Source: Flavobacterium sp. (GTDB taxonomy: Bacteria; Bacteroidota; Bacteroidia; Flavobacteriales; Flavobacteriaceae). Taken from it: DNA of 22,920 bases. Numbering within the stretch: position 1 is the stretch's first letter; every line of letters begins with the position of its first letter. This document shows, piece after piece, positions 7,032-14,748 of this stretch. Position numbers and translations under genes: made by a program. The stretch spans positions 1 to 22,920 of the forward strand of contig JASLED010000052.1 in assembly GCA_030151255.1 (NCBI GenBank), given 5' to 3'. Under the pieces are notes generated by a model. The model was given only the letters and a program-made list of their open reading frames with translations, made no database searches and was not told the origin of the DNA.

Positions 7032-8420
7032 TTAAATTCCTGCTATAACTCTCAATTCCTCCATCATTCTTCCGGCCAAACCATCAGCTTCTTCTTGGGT
7101 TTGCGCTTCTGTATAAATACGGATAATTGGCTCTGTATTCGATTTTCTTAAATGAACCCAACTATCTGCAAAATCAATCTTAACACCATCAATTGTAGAT
7201 ACCTCTTGATTTTTATAGTTTTCTGCAATTAACTCTAAAATCATATCAACATTTAACTTTGGCGTAAGTTCTATTTTATTTTTACTCATATAATACTGAG
7301 GAAAACTTGCTCTTAATTCTGCTACAGATTTTGCTTGATGAGCTAAACTTGTAAGAAATAAAGCTACACCTACAAGTGCGTCTCTACCATAGTGAATTTC
7401 TGGATAAATAATACCTCCATTTCCTTCGCCACCAATAATTGCATTTGTAGCTTTCATCAATTCAACAACATTCACTTCTCCTACAGCCGCTGCTTGATAG
7501 CTTCCTCCTCTATTTTGAGTTACATCTCTTAAAGCTCGCGATGATGATAAATTGGAAACTGTATTACCAGGAGTTTTACTCAATACATAATCTGCAACAG
7601 CAACTAATGTATATTCTTCTCCAAACATTTCTCCATCATTAGAAATAAATGCTAAACGATCTACATCTGGATCTACCACAATACCAAAATCAGCCTTTTC
7701 TTTCTTTACCAATTCGCAAATATCTTGCAAATGTTCTTTTAACGGCTCTGGATTATGCGGAAAATGTCCGTTTGGCTCACAGTATAATTCAATTACTTCT
7801 ACGCCTAAACGTTTTAATAATGCAGGAATAATTATTCCTCCTGATGAATTTACTCCGTCAACAACAACTTTAAAATTTTTACTTTTTATTGCTGCAACAT
7901 CAACTAATTTTAATTTCAAAACTTCGTCAATATGAATATCCATATAATCTTTTCGCTCTGTTATTGTACCTAAACGATCTACTTCGGCAAAAACAAAAGC
8001 TTCTTTATCTGCAATAGTTAAAATTTCTTCTCCTTCTGCTCCACTCAAAAACTCGCCTTTATTATTCAATAACTTTAATGCATTCCATTGTTTTGGATTG
8101 TGAGAAGCAGTTAGAATAATTCCTCCATCGGCATTTTCCATCGGCACTGCTACTTCTACTGTTGGAGTAGTTGATAATCCTAAATCAATAACGTCTATTC
8201 CTAAACCTAGCAAAGTATTTATTACTAAACTATGAATCATTGGACCAGATATGCGAGCATCTCTTCCAATAACTACCGTAAGATTTTCTTTGTTTGTTTT
8301 ATTTTTCAAAAAAGTTCCATATGCAGATGCGAATTTTACTGCATCGATAGGCGTTAAATTATATCCTACTTTACCACCTATTGTTCCGCGTATTCCCGAA
8401 ATAGATTTTATTAATGTCAT
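7032..8420 (-). CDS. glmM: Phosphoglucosamine mutase
   Basis: The 462-residue protein converts glucosamine-6-phosphate to glucosamine-1-phosphate, the step before UDP-GlcNAc in peptidoglycan and lipopolysaccharide synthesis. It shows all alpha-D-phosphohexomutase signatures: SGIRGTIGG near 8-16, the phosphoserine loop TASHNP at 104-109 (Ser106), the metal-binding DPDVDR at 250-255, the sugar-binding GEGNGG at 331-336, and the phosphate-binding RKSNTEP at 425-431. Length is about right for the Bacteroidetes form. It is monocistronic, facing away from the ACP phosphodiesterase gene. A closely related phosphomannomutase is the main alternative; in flavobacteria this sequence type is generally annotated GlmM. 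Confidence 0.9.
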   Translation of the reverse strand: MTLIKSISGIRGTIGGKVGYNLTPIDAVKFASAYGTFLKNKTNKENLTVVIGRDARISGPMIHSLVINTLLGLGIDVIDLGLSTTPTVEVAVPMENADGGIILTASHNPKQWNALKLLNNKGEFLSGAEGEEILTIADKEAFVFAEVDRLGTITERKDYMDIHIDEVLKLKLVDVAAIKSKNFKVVVDGVNSSGGIIIPALLKRLGVEVIELYCEPNGHFPHNPEPLKEHLQDICELVKKEKADFGIVVDPDVDRLAFISNDGEMFGEEYTLVAVADYVLSKTPGNTVSNLSSSRALRDVTQNRGGSYQAAAVGEVNVVELMKATNAIIGGEGNGGIIYPEIHYGRDALVGVALFLTSLAHQAKSVAELRASFPQYYMSKNKIELTPKLNVDMILELIAENYKNQEVSTIDGVKIDFADSWVHLRKSNTEPIIRIYTEAQTQEEADGLAGRMMEELRVIAGI

Positions 8421-8444
8421 CTTTTTAGTTTTTTCTTAATTTCA

Positions 8445-8452
8445 CAAATATA
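8445..8452 (-). promoter_or_regulatory. -7 promoter box of glmM
   Basis: CAAATATA on the + strand is TATATTTG on the minus strand, a full match to TAnnTTTG. It predicts a glmM leader of about 20 nt. No good -33 box was seen. Confidence 0.6.
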
Positions 8453-8496
8453 AAACTTTTCGTTTGCCTATTCTTTTAATTCTTTAAGTAAAACAC

Positions 8497-8504
8497 TATT
8501 TTTG
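8497..8504 (+). promoter_or_regulatory. -7 promoter box of the ACP phosphodiesterase gene
   Basis: TATTTTTG lies 14 bp before the ATG at 8519, giving a leader of only about 10 nt. It is divergent from the glmM promoter within the same 98-bp gap. Confidence 0.55.
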
Positions 8505-8518
8505 AAATAAAATGTTGT

Positions 8519-9136
8519 ATGAATTTCTTAGCACATGTATTTTTATCGGGAAATGAAAAAGAAATTTCGATTGGTAATTTTATTGCCGATAGCGTAGTTG
8601 GTAAAAAATATTTAAACTTTCCGCAAAAGATACAACAAGGCATTATACTGCACAGGGCAATAGATACTTTTACAGATAATCATCCTACCTGGAGAAAAAG
8701 TAAAAAACTTCTTGTTCCTCGATACAATCATTATTCAGGAGTAATTATTGATATGTATTACGATCATTTTTTAGCAAAGAATTGGAAAAATTATTCGGAA
8801 GATTCACTAGCTATCTTTACATTTGATTTTTATAAATTACTACAAGACAACTTTTCTGTTTTACCTACAACAATCCAGAATTTTTTACCCATAATGATAA
8901 AAGAAAATTGGTTTAAATGCTATGAATCTATAGATGGATTGGCTTTTATTTTATCTCAAATGGATAAACGAACCAGTGGAAAATCAGAAATGGCAAATGC
9001 CATAAAAGAATTAAATGATTATTATATTTTATTTGAAAACGATTTCGATATTTTTTTTAATGATTTACAAGAATACACAGAAAAAACAAAGCAATTTTTA
9101 TTAACAAACCCTTCAACATCAACAATAATTTATTAA
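8519..9136 (+). CDS. Acyl carrier protein phosphodiesterase family (AcpH/DUF479)
   Basis: This 205-residue protein matches the AcpH family, which removes 4'-phosphopantetheine from acyl carrier protein. Seen in order are NFLAHVFLS at 2-10, GNFIADSV at 19-26, GIILHRAIDTFTDNHP at 41-56, and HYSGVIIDMYYDHFLA at 71-86. The conserved Asp and His residues (D24, H45, D49, D53, D78, D82, H83) form the expected metal-binding HD-like site. No signal peptide is present, so it is cytoplasmic. Bacteroidetes members are shorter in annotation detail than the E. coli enzyme and their activity has rarely been tested, so the reaction is by homology. The ClC gene follows 42 bp downstream with its own promoter-like box. 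Confidence 0.85.
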   Translation: MNFLAHVFLSGNEKEISIGNFIADSVVGKKYLNFPQKIQQGIILHRAIDTFTDNHPTWRKSKKLLVPRYNHYSGVIIDMYYDHFLAKNWKNYSEDSLAIFTFDFYKLLQDNFSVLPTTIQNFLPIMIKENWFKCYESIDGLAFILSQMDKRTSGKSEMANAIKELNDYYILFENDFDIFFNDLQEYTEKTKQFLLTNPSTSTIIY

Positions 9137-9166
9137 AAAATTAATATTTCCTTTAACTTTTTAAGC

Positions 9167-9174
9167 TATTTTTG
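9167..9174 (+). promoter_or_regulatory. -7 promoter box abutting the ClC start codon
   Basis: TATTTTTG ends only 4 bp before the ATG at 9179. The transcription start would fall at about 9178-9181, on the start codon itself, so either the mRNA is leaderless or translation starts at a later Met (9191). Confidence 0.5.
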
Positions 9175-9178
9175 TGTT

Positions 9179-10993
9179 ATGAAAATCCTAATGAAACACC
9201 GTTTTATCCATTATATCAAACAAACTTTTCGCTACGCCGAAGGAATGTTGTTTTTTTTAAAATCTATTCTAAACGATAGACAATTCTTATATCTATCATG
9301 CGTGTTAGTTGGAGCTTCAAGTGCTTTGGCAGTTTCTGTATTAAAATACTTTGCTCACTCAGTTTTAAAATTTGCTACTTATATAGACAATATATCGCAT
9401 TTGCCATATACCAACAGTTTATTACCTATTTTAGGTATTTTGCTAACTGTTTTTGTAATTAAAAAGTTTTTGGATGGAACCATTGAAAAAGGCACCTTTC
9501 AAATCATGATTGCAGTAGCAAAAAATTCGGGAATAATGAAACGAAAACAAATGTATTCTCAAATTGTTACAAGTTCATTAACCGTTGGTATGGGTGGATC
9601 TTTAGGATTAGAGTCTCCTATTGCTATTACAGGTGCTGCATTTGGATCTAATTTTGCTCAAAACTACAAATTAGCTTATAAAGACAGAATCTTACTTTTG
9701 GGATGTGGTGTAGCCGCAGGAATATCTGCTGCATTTAACGCCCCAATTGCTGGAGTTTTATTTGCTGTAGAAATTGTTTTAACAGATGTTACAGCTTCTG
9801 CCTTTATTCCAATCATGATTTCATCTGCAACAGGAGCAATTGTAACCGATTTAATTATTAAAGAAGACATGTTATTGTCTTTCAAAAAACAACTAACTTT
9901 TGATACAGGCAATACATTTTTATATGTTATACTAGGTATTGTAGCTGGATTATTTTGTGTATATCACGCAAGAATGTTTAGAAAAGTAGAAGGTTTTCTT
10001 TCTAAATACACCAATCATATTTATAAAAAAGCACTTATTGGAGCTTCAATGCTTTCTGTATTAATTTTCTTATTTCCTACTTTATTTGGAGAAGGATACG
10101 AAAGTATAAAAGTTTTGGCTGGCGATAGTCCACAAGATATTTTAAACAATACTGTTCTTAGTAGCTTTGCAACGAATGAATGGGTTTTATTGTTATTTGT
10201 TGCTGGGGCAGCTTTAGTAAAAACAATTGCAGCAGGATTAACGATGGGCAGCGGCGGAAATGGAGGAAGTTTTGCTCCATCACTTTTTGCTGGTTCTTAT
10301 TTAGGTTTTTCAATTGCAAAATTCTTATCGCTTATTGGTATAAAAGACATCCCAATTCACAATTTTACTGTAGTAGGAATGGCTGGTTTAATTAGCGGAT
10401 TATTTCATGCTCCGCTTACAGGTATATTTCTGATAGCAGAAATAACAGGTGGATACGGACTAATGGTTCCTTTACTAATTGTGAGTTCTATCAGTTTTGC
10501 TATTTCGAAGAAAATGGAAGTTTATTCCATGGATATAAAATCTATTGCTAATACAGGAATGGTTTTTACGTCTGATAAAGACAGTAATATTTTATCTACA
10601 ATTAACGCAGACAGCTTTATTAAAAACGATATAAAAACCCTAATAAACAATCAGCTAACACAAGATGCCGTTGATATTTTTACACAAACCAAACAAGAGT
10701 TTATTCCTATTCTTGATAAAGAAGGTTTATTAAATGGCGTTATTGATCTTACCAATGTTCGTCCTATTGTTTTCAACAGTTTTCAAACAAAATACACGCC
10801 TATAATTGATATTATAGAAACACCTATAGTTGTTACAATTGATTCTAATGCAAGACAAATATTAGCTATTCTTGATGCAAATAAATCAGATTATGTTTTA
10901 GTAAAAAATCAAGAAAAATATGTTGGTTATATTCTAAAAGCAGATATCCTTGAAGCATATAGAAATAATCTAAAATCTCTTGCTATTGATTAA
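9179..10993 (+). CDS. ClC-family chloride channel/transporter with C-terminal CBS domains
   Basis: The 604-residue inner-membrane protein has the ClC core at about 35-445. Diagnostic anion-pathway segments are visible: GSLGLESP at 140-147 with the gating glutamate E145 (GREGP in the E. coli protein), NAPIAGVLFAVE at 187-198, and GSGGNGGSFAPSLFAG at 357-372. Residues about 476-600 form two CBS-like segments that may bind adenine nucleotides, an arrangement like eukaryotic ClCs. The position of the E. coli internal proton glutamate (E203) is Ile199 here, so proton coupling is doubtful and channel-like or uncoupled transport is possible. The start is uncertain: the promoter box abuts the first ATG, and ATG codons at 9191 and 9245 are alternatives. 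No strong terminator follows. Confidence 0.93.
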   Translation: MKILMKHRFIHYIKQTFRYAEGMLFFLKSILNDRQFLYLSCVLVGASSALAVSVLKYFAHSVLKFATYIDNISHLPYTNSLLPILGILLTVFVIKKFLDGTIEKGTFQIMIAVAKNSGIMKRKQMYSQIVTSSLTVGMGGSLGLESPIAITGAAFGSNFAQNYKLAYKDRILLLGCGVAAGISAAFNAPIAGVLFAVEIVLTDVTASAFIPIMISSATGAIVTDLIIKEDMLLSFKKQLTFDTGNTFLYVILGIVAGLFCVYHARMFRKVEGFLSKYTNHIYKKALIGASMLSVLIFLFPTLFGEGYESIKVLAGDSPQDILNNTVLSSFATNEWVLLLFVAGAALVKTIAAGLTMGSGGNGGSFAPSLFAGSYLGFSIAKFLSLIGIKDIPIHNFTVVGMAGLISGLFHAPLTGIFLIAEITGGYGLMVPLLIVSSISFAISKKMEVYSMDIKSIANTGMVFTSDKDSNILSTINADSFIKNDIKTLINNQLTQDAVDIFTQTKQEFIPILDKEGLLNGVIDLTNVRPIVFNSFQTKYTPIIDIIETPIVVTIDSNARQILAILDANKSDYVLVKNQEKYVGYILKADILEAYRNNLKSLAID

Positions 10994-11150
10994 CAAATGA
11001 ATTCACAAATAATCATTTCTTTAAAAAAATAAAATAAAATTCGCAAATAGTCATTTTATTTATTATTTTCAAAAAAACAAGCCTTAAATACATATATTAA
11101 AAATAAACAATATGTGTTATATTTTAATAAAAAACCTATTACACAATAAA

Positions 11151-11180
11151 TAAAAAAAGGTTGCTTTTACAAGCAACCTT
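11151..11180 (-). terminator. Minus-strand intrinsic terminator of the candidate small RNA
   Basis: AAGGTTGCTT (11157-11166) pairs with AAGCAACCTT (11171-11180) around a 4-nt loop. The seven A at 11152-11158 become a U-tract on the minus strand. There is no T-run on the + side, so it serves minus-strand transcription only. Confidence 0.8.
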
Positions 11181-11352
11181 ATAGCATCTTTGTGTATTTT
11201 TCCCCATTTGAAAGAGAACAACAAAACAACAAAACCAAATTCCTTACAAGTAGCCAGCCCAAAAGAAATCTTAAAAATAAATCTATTTCAAATTAATAGA
11301 CAAAGAGCTTATTTTTATATTAAAGAGTATTATTATCCTTTATTCTAAGACA
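11152..11352 (-). ncRNA. Candidate structured small RNA (possibly 6S-like)
   Basis: A transcription unit of about 200 nt is bounded on the minus strand by a -7 box (11356-11363) and an intrinsic terminator (11151-11180), with no ORF between. The predicted RNA has a long-range stem: AGCTCTTTGT (minus, 11309 to 11300) pairs with ACAAAGATGCT (11193 to 11183) in 10 bp with one bulged U. This encloses roughly 105 nt. Inside are a small hairpin (11282-11287 with 11295-11300) and a G-rich segment near 11250-11262. The shape, a closing stem around a large open middle with a terminator hairpin, and the length recall 6S RNA, but I cannot confirm the family. It lacks the conserved SRP RNA loop and does not look like tmRNA or RNase P RNA. 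Confidence 0.45.
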
Positions 11353-11355
11353 GTA

Positions 11356-11363
11356 CAAATATA
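11356..11363 (-). promoter_or_regulatory. -7 promoter box of the candidate small RNA
   Basis: CAAATATA on the + strand reads TATATTTG on the minus strand, a full TAnnTTTG match. The transcript would begin near 11351-11353. No annotated minus-strand gene lies downstream, which points to a non-coding product. The -33 region is not convincing. Confidence 0.5.
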
Positions 11364-11413
11364 AATACATAATAATTATTTAATAGAATTTTTGCTTAAA
11401 TTTTAACATATTT

Positions 11414-11428
11414 TATCCTAAAAGGATA
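11414..11428. promoter_or_regulatory. Operator-like dyad upstream of the cysteine operon
   Basis: TATCC-N5-GGATA is a perfect short inverted repeat, extendable to TATCCT-AAA-AGGATA, located 170 bp before the HxlR-family gene. HxlR-type regulators bind short dyads of this size, so autoregulation is a possibility. This is inference. Confidence 0.3.
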
Positions 11429-11597
11429 CTGTTTTAAAATTCTCATTTAGCGACTTTATATCTGTATCGATATTCGCATTCTATATCAAATATACTAATT
11501 ATTAGTTAATTACAATATTATTTTCGATATTTTTTTATATTTTAGATTTCACAAAAGAATGTAACTTCACTCAAAGAAAGCTACTATTATAATATCC

Positions 11598-11954
11598 ATG
11601 AAATTAGATAATATTCAACATACTTTAAATCTATTGCAAGGAAAGTGGAAAGTTCCAATTCTTACAACGCTTTTTCAACTAGAAAAAGCAAGATATTCTG
11701 TTTTACAAAATCAAATTCAACAAATTGGAAGCAAGATGTTATCCACCGAATTGAAGAACTTAGAAGAATTAAACTTAATTGAAAAAACATCAAATGATGA
11801 TTTAATCATAGAATACAAATTATCAAAAAAAGGCAATTCATTATATGAAGTATTTCAAATTTTAAATGATTGGACTGATAAGCAATTACCTAATCAAGAT
11901 AATCGCATAATTTGTAAACACACAATTAATCATACATTAATAATAAACATATAA
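11598..11954 (+). CDS. HxlR-family winged-helix regulator
   Basis: This 118-residue DNA-binding protein fits the HxlR family: a start helix with LLQGKWKVPIL at 12-22 (the family W-K signature), the recognition region IGSKMLSTELKNLEELNLIE at 43-62, and the wing near 68-75 (LIIEYKLS) followed by KKGNSLYEVFQILNDW. Family members act as dimers and often sense aldehydes, quinones or disulfide stress, sometimes through a cysteine; here the only Cys is C106 near the C-terminus. It ends 6 bp before cysE and is the first gene of the cysteine operon, so it probably controls cysE and cysK, perhaps together with itself. The inducer is unknown. Confidence 0.88.
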   Translation: MKLDNIQHTLNLLQGKWKVPILTTLFQLEKARYSVLQNQIQQIGSKMLSTELKNLEELNLIEKTSNDDLIIEYKLSKKGNSLYEVFQILNDWTDKQLPNQDNRIICKHTINHTLIINI

Positions 11955-11960
11955 TATAAA

Positions 11961-12782
11961 GTGAATTTAGTACAAGAACTATTAGATAAAAACATAAATA
12001 ATCAATCTTTTTTAGACAAAAAAAAGATGGAAAAATTTGCAGATACACTTTTTCATTTTCTATTTCAATTGGAAGATAAACGTTATCAATCTGAAGAAGA
12101 AATAGTACTTCGTCTAAGTGCTTTAAAAGTAGAATTAATTTCTATCCTGTTTAGTATAAATCACGATAGTGACAAATCGTGTGCAATTGCAGAAGTTTTC
12201 TTCAATTCATTACCAAACGTTTATTCAGAACTAAATAAAGATGCATCAGCTATCTTAGAAAATGATCCTGCAGCATCTTCATTACAAGAAGTTCACACAG
12301 CCTATCCTGGTTTTTATGCCATTGTTATTTACCGATTTGCACATCAGCTTCAACAGCAAAAAGTTCATCTATTACCACGTATTTGGACTGAATATGCGCA
12401 CGGAAAAACAGGCATTGACATTCATCCTGCTGCAATAATTGGAAGCTATTTTTGTATTGATCACGGAACTGGCATTGTTATTGGAGAAACTTGTATTATT
12501 GGAGAAAACGTTAAAATCTATCAAGGAGTTACACTTGGTGCAATTTCTGTATCGAAAGATAAAGCCAATACCAGACGTCATCCTCATATTGGTGACAATG
12601 TAATTATTTATTCTGGTGCAACTATTTTAGGTGGAGATACTAGCATAGGTCATGACTCTATTATTGGAGGAAATGTATGGCTTACAAGAAGTGTAGAGCC
12701 TCATTCTATCATTTATAGCAAAAGTAAAGTGTACTCTAAATATACCGAAATCAATAAAGAACCAATCAATTTTATAATCTAA
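11961..12782 (+). CDS. cysE: Serine O-acetyltransferase (EpsC/CysE type)
   Basis: The 273-residue cytoplasmic enzyme acetylates serine with acetyl-CoA to make O-acetylserine, the first committed step to cysteine. An alpha-helical N-terminal part (1-130) includes NDPAA at 101-105 and YPGFYAI at 115-121. The left-handed beta-helix of hexapeptide repeats runs from about 152 to 245 with catalytic-site residues IDIHPAA (His155), IDHGTG (His168) and GET at 175-177, and RHPHIGD at 206-212. The start codon is GTG at 11961, 6 bp after the regulator's stop; no ATG in the same frame is placed better. The cysK gene follows after 9 bp, so substrate and product enzymes are co-expressed. Confidence 0.94.
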   Translation: MNLVQELLDKNINNQSFLDKKKMEKFADTLFHFLFQLEDKRYQSEEEIVLRLSALKVELISILFSINHDSDKSCAIAEVFFNSLPNVYSELNKDASAILENDPAASSLQEVHTAYPGFYAIVIYRFAHQLQQQKVHLLPRIWTEYAHGKTGIDIHPAAIIGSYFCIDHGTGIVIGETCIIGENVKIYQGVTLGAISVSKDKANTRRHPHIGDNVIIYSGATILGGDTSIGHDSIIGGNVWLTRSVEPHSIIYSKSKVYSKYTEINKEPINFII

Positions 12783-12791
12783 AATATATTT

Positions 12792-13730
12792 ATGAAAGCA
12801 TCATCAATTTTAAACGCCATTGGAAATACTCCACATGTAAAAATAAATAAGATTTTTCCTGACAATATCAATGTTTGGATAAAATTAGAAAAACAAAATC
12901 CAGGAGGAAGTTTAAAAGATCGTATTGCTCTAGCTATGATTGAAGACGCAGAAGCAAAAGGTTTAATAAATAAAGATACAACCATCATAGAGCCAACATC
13001 GGGTAATACTGGAGTTGGACTGGCAATGGTTTGCGCTGTAAAAGGCTATAAATTAATTTTAGTAATGCCCGAATCGATGAGTATCGAACGCAGAAAATTG
13101 ATGGCAGCTTTTGGAGCAAAATATGTATTAACACCAAGAGAACTGGGCACTGCTGGTTCGGTTGCAAAAGCAACAGAAATGGCAGAACAAATGGAAAATG
13201 CCTGGATACCTCAACAATTTAACAACTTGTCAAACCCTGAAATTCACAGAAAAACAACAGCGCAAGAAATTGTCAATGATTTTCCGGAGGGAATTGATTA
13301 TTTAATTACTGGAGTAGGTACTGGAGGACATATTACTGGAGTAGCAGAAGTATTAAAAGAAAAATTTCCGAATCTGAAGGTATTTGCCGTAGAACCAAAA
13401 AACTCAGCCGTTTTAAGTGGCGGAAAACCAGGTCCACACCCGCTTCAAGGTATTGGTGCTGGATTTATTCCTAAAGTTGTAAATACATCAATTTTTGATA
13501 AGATTATAACCATAGAAAAAGAGGAAGCTTACGAATACACAAATAAAATAGCGCAAAAAGAAGGAATTCTTGCAGGTATTTCTACCGGAACTTCGTTAGC
13601 TGCAATTGCTAAAATATTGCCAGAAATTGAAAACGGAGCTACAATTCTTACTTTCAATTATGACACTGGAGAACGCTATTGGTCTGTAGAAGATCTTTTT
13701 GACGAAAAAGCTGCCGAATATCAAGAATAA
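12792..13730 (+). CDS. cysK: Cysteine synthase (O-acetylserine sulfhydrylase)
   Basis: This 312-residue PLP enzyme makes cysteine from O-acetylserine and sulfide. The PLP lysine is K42 in NPGGSLKDR; PTSGNTG at 68-74 binds the substrate carboxylate; GVGTGGHITG at 174-183 holds the cofactor phosphate; HPLQGIGAGFIP at 216-227 is typical of the CysK branch; and GISTGTS at 262-268 contacts the pyridine ring. The length is normal. CysM is the alternative label. It is the last gene of the HxlR-cysE-cysK operon, and a strong terminator follows 20 bp after the stop. Confidence 0.94.
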   Translation: MKASSILNAIGNTPHVKINKIFPDNINVWIKLEKQNPGGSLKDRIALAMIEDAEAKGLINKDTTIIEPTSGNTGVGLAMVCAVKGYKLILVMPESMSIERRKLMAAFGAKYVLTPRELGTAGSVAKATEMAEQMENAWIPQQFNNLSNPEIHRKTTAQEIVNDFPEGIDYLITGVGTGGHITGVAEVLKEKFPNLKVFAVEPKNSAVLSGGKPGPHPLQGIGAGFIPKVVNTSIFDKIITIEKEEAYEYTNKIAQKEGILAGISTGTSLAAIAKILPEIENGATILTFNYDTGERYWSVEDLFDEKAAEYQE

Positions 13731-13750
13731 TTATAAATACTTATATTTTA

Positions 13751-13790
13751 CAACCGAATTTGTTGTGACAAATTCGGTTGTTTTATTTTT
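13751..13790 (+). terminator. Intrinsic terminator of the cysteine operon
   Basis: CAACCGAATTTGT (13751-13763) pairs perfectly with 13768-13780 around a TGTG loop and is followed by TTTTATTTTT. Confidence 0.92.
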
Positions 13791-13860
13791 TGAATAACAG
13801 AAAAATAGAGCATATAAGTTTTCAAATCACAAGATTTTATAGTATTACAAATTTATATCG

Positions 13861-13868
13861 TATTTTTG
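13861..13868 (+). promoter_or_regulatory. -7 promoter box of the acid phosphatase gene
   Basis: TATTTTTG matches TAnnTTTG and lies 32 bp before the ATG at 13901. It gives a leader of about 30 nt. No clear -33 box is visible. Confidence 0.55.
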
Positions 13869-13900
13869 TAGTTCAAATTTATTAATACAAAAGTAACCGT

Positions 13901-14713
13901 ATGTTAAAAAGAACATTTTTACTAGCTGCACTAATTAGCTTAACAGCTTGTAAAACAATCTCTACAGGTCACACAAACACAAACACTCAATCTTTAAATA
14001 ATATTGAGGTAAATGGCAAATTATACGCAGCAGTTTTTCAACAAAACGCAGCTGAATATCAAGCTCTTGCAGCACAAGCATTCAATGTTGCAACCTTTCG
14101 TTTAGACGAAATATTACAGCAAAAGCACAACAAACCTCTGGCTATTGTTACAGATGTTGATGAAACATTTTTAGACAATTCGCCTTATGCTGTAGAAATG
14201 GCACGTAAAGGAAAAGTTTTTGATGAAAATACTTGGAACGAATGGACCTCTAAAGGTGAAGCAAAACCGCTTTTGGGAAGTATAGAATTTTTTAATTACG
14301 CTGCAGAAAAAGGTGTTGAAATTTACTACATTACAAATCGTAATGAAAACAATAAAGCAGGAACTATCTCAAACCTAAAGCGTTACAATTATCCTTTTGC
14401 AGATGAAGCGCACGTAATTGTTCGTTCAACAGAATCTAGCAAAGAAACTCGTCGTCAGAAACTTAGTGAAACGCATGAAATTGTTTTATTATTAGGAGAT
14501 AACTTATCTGATTTTTCTACTGCTTTTGACAAAAAAACACAAGCAGAACGATTACAAAACGTAAAAGCAAATCAAGATTTATTTGGAAAAAAATTTATTG
14601 TTTTACCCAACACAGGATACGGTGATTGGGAATCAGCTCTTTTCCAATATAATAATAAGCTTTCTACAGAAGAAAAAAACAAAATTTACAACAATAGCGT
14701 AAAAGGATTTTAA
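13901..14713 (+). CDS. 5'-nucleotidase / acid phosphatase, lipoprotein e(P4) family
   Basis: This 270-residue lipoprotein belongs to the HAD-superfamily class C acid phosphatases. The lipobox SLTAC marks Cys17. The catalytic motif TDVDETFLDN at 84-93 carries nucleophile D85 and acid/base D87. YITNRNE at 143-149 is the second HAD motif, and GDNLSDF at 199-205 supplies the final Mg-binding Asp residues. Proteins of this family dephosphorylate nucleotides outside the cytoplasm; in Haemophilus, e(P4) releases nicotinamide riboside from NMN. That specific role is not shown here. A small lipoprotein gene follows 35 bp downstream and may be co-transcribed. Confidence 0.93.
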   Translation: MLKRTFLLAALISLTACKTISTGHTNTNTQSLNNIEVNGKLYAAVFQQNAAEYQALAAQAFNVATFRLDEILQQKHNKPLAIVTDVDETFLDNSPYAVEMARKGKVFDENTWNEWTSKGEAKPLLGSIEFFNYAAEKGVEIYYITNRNENNKAGTISNLKRYNYPFADEAHVIVRSTESSKETRRQKLSETHEIVLLLGDNLSDFSTAFDKKTQAERLQNVKANQDLFGKKFIVLPNTGYGDWESALFQYNNKLSTEEKNKIYNNSVKGF

Positions 14714-14748
14714 TTTTTTCTTTTACAAACAACAACAATTATCTTATT

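Larger units (their letters stand above)
10994..11597. other. Long AT-rich intergenic region
   Basis: This 604-bp gap between the ClC gene and the cysteine operon holds no convincing ORF. Near 11033-11060 an 8-bp A/T inverted repeat may weakly terminate the ClC transcript. From about 11150 to 11363 it carries a minus-strand terminator and promoter that enclose a candidate small RNA. A second minus-strand -7 box (TATATTTG, at 11487-11494), an operator-like dyad at 11414-11428 and an 8-bp palindrome TATCGATA at 11465-11472 lie before the operon. No clear TAnnTTTG box for the operon was found on the + strand. Confidence 0.6.

Noticed and set aside
11152..11352. SRP RNA, tmRNA or RNase P RNA in the 10994-11597 gap
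   Set aside because: The conserved SRP loop is absent, no tRNA-like ends or tag sequence are visible, and the unit is too short for RNase P RNA.
11487..11494. Second minus-strand -7 box TATATTTG
   Set aside because: In AT-rich DNA an isolated 8-mer match is weak evidence. No -33 box or separate terminator supports it, so it is not listed as a promoter.
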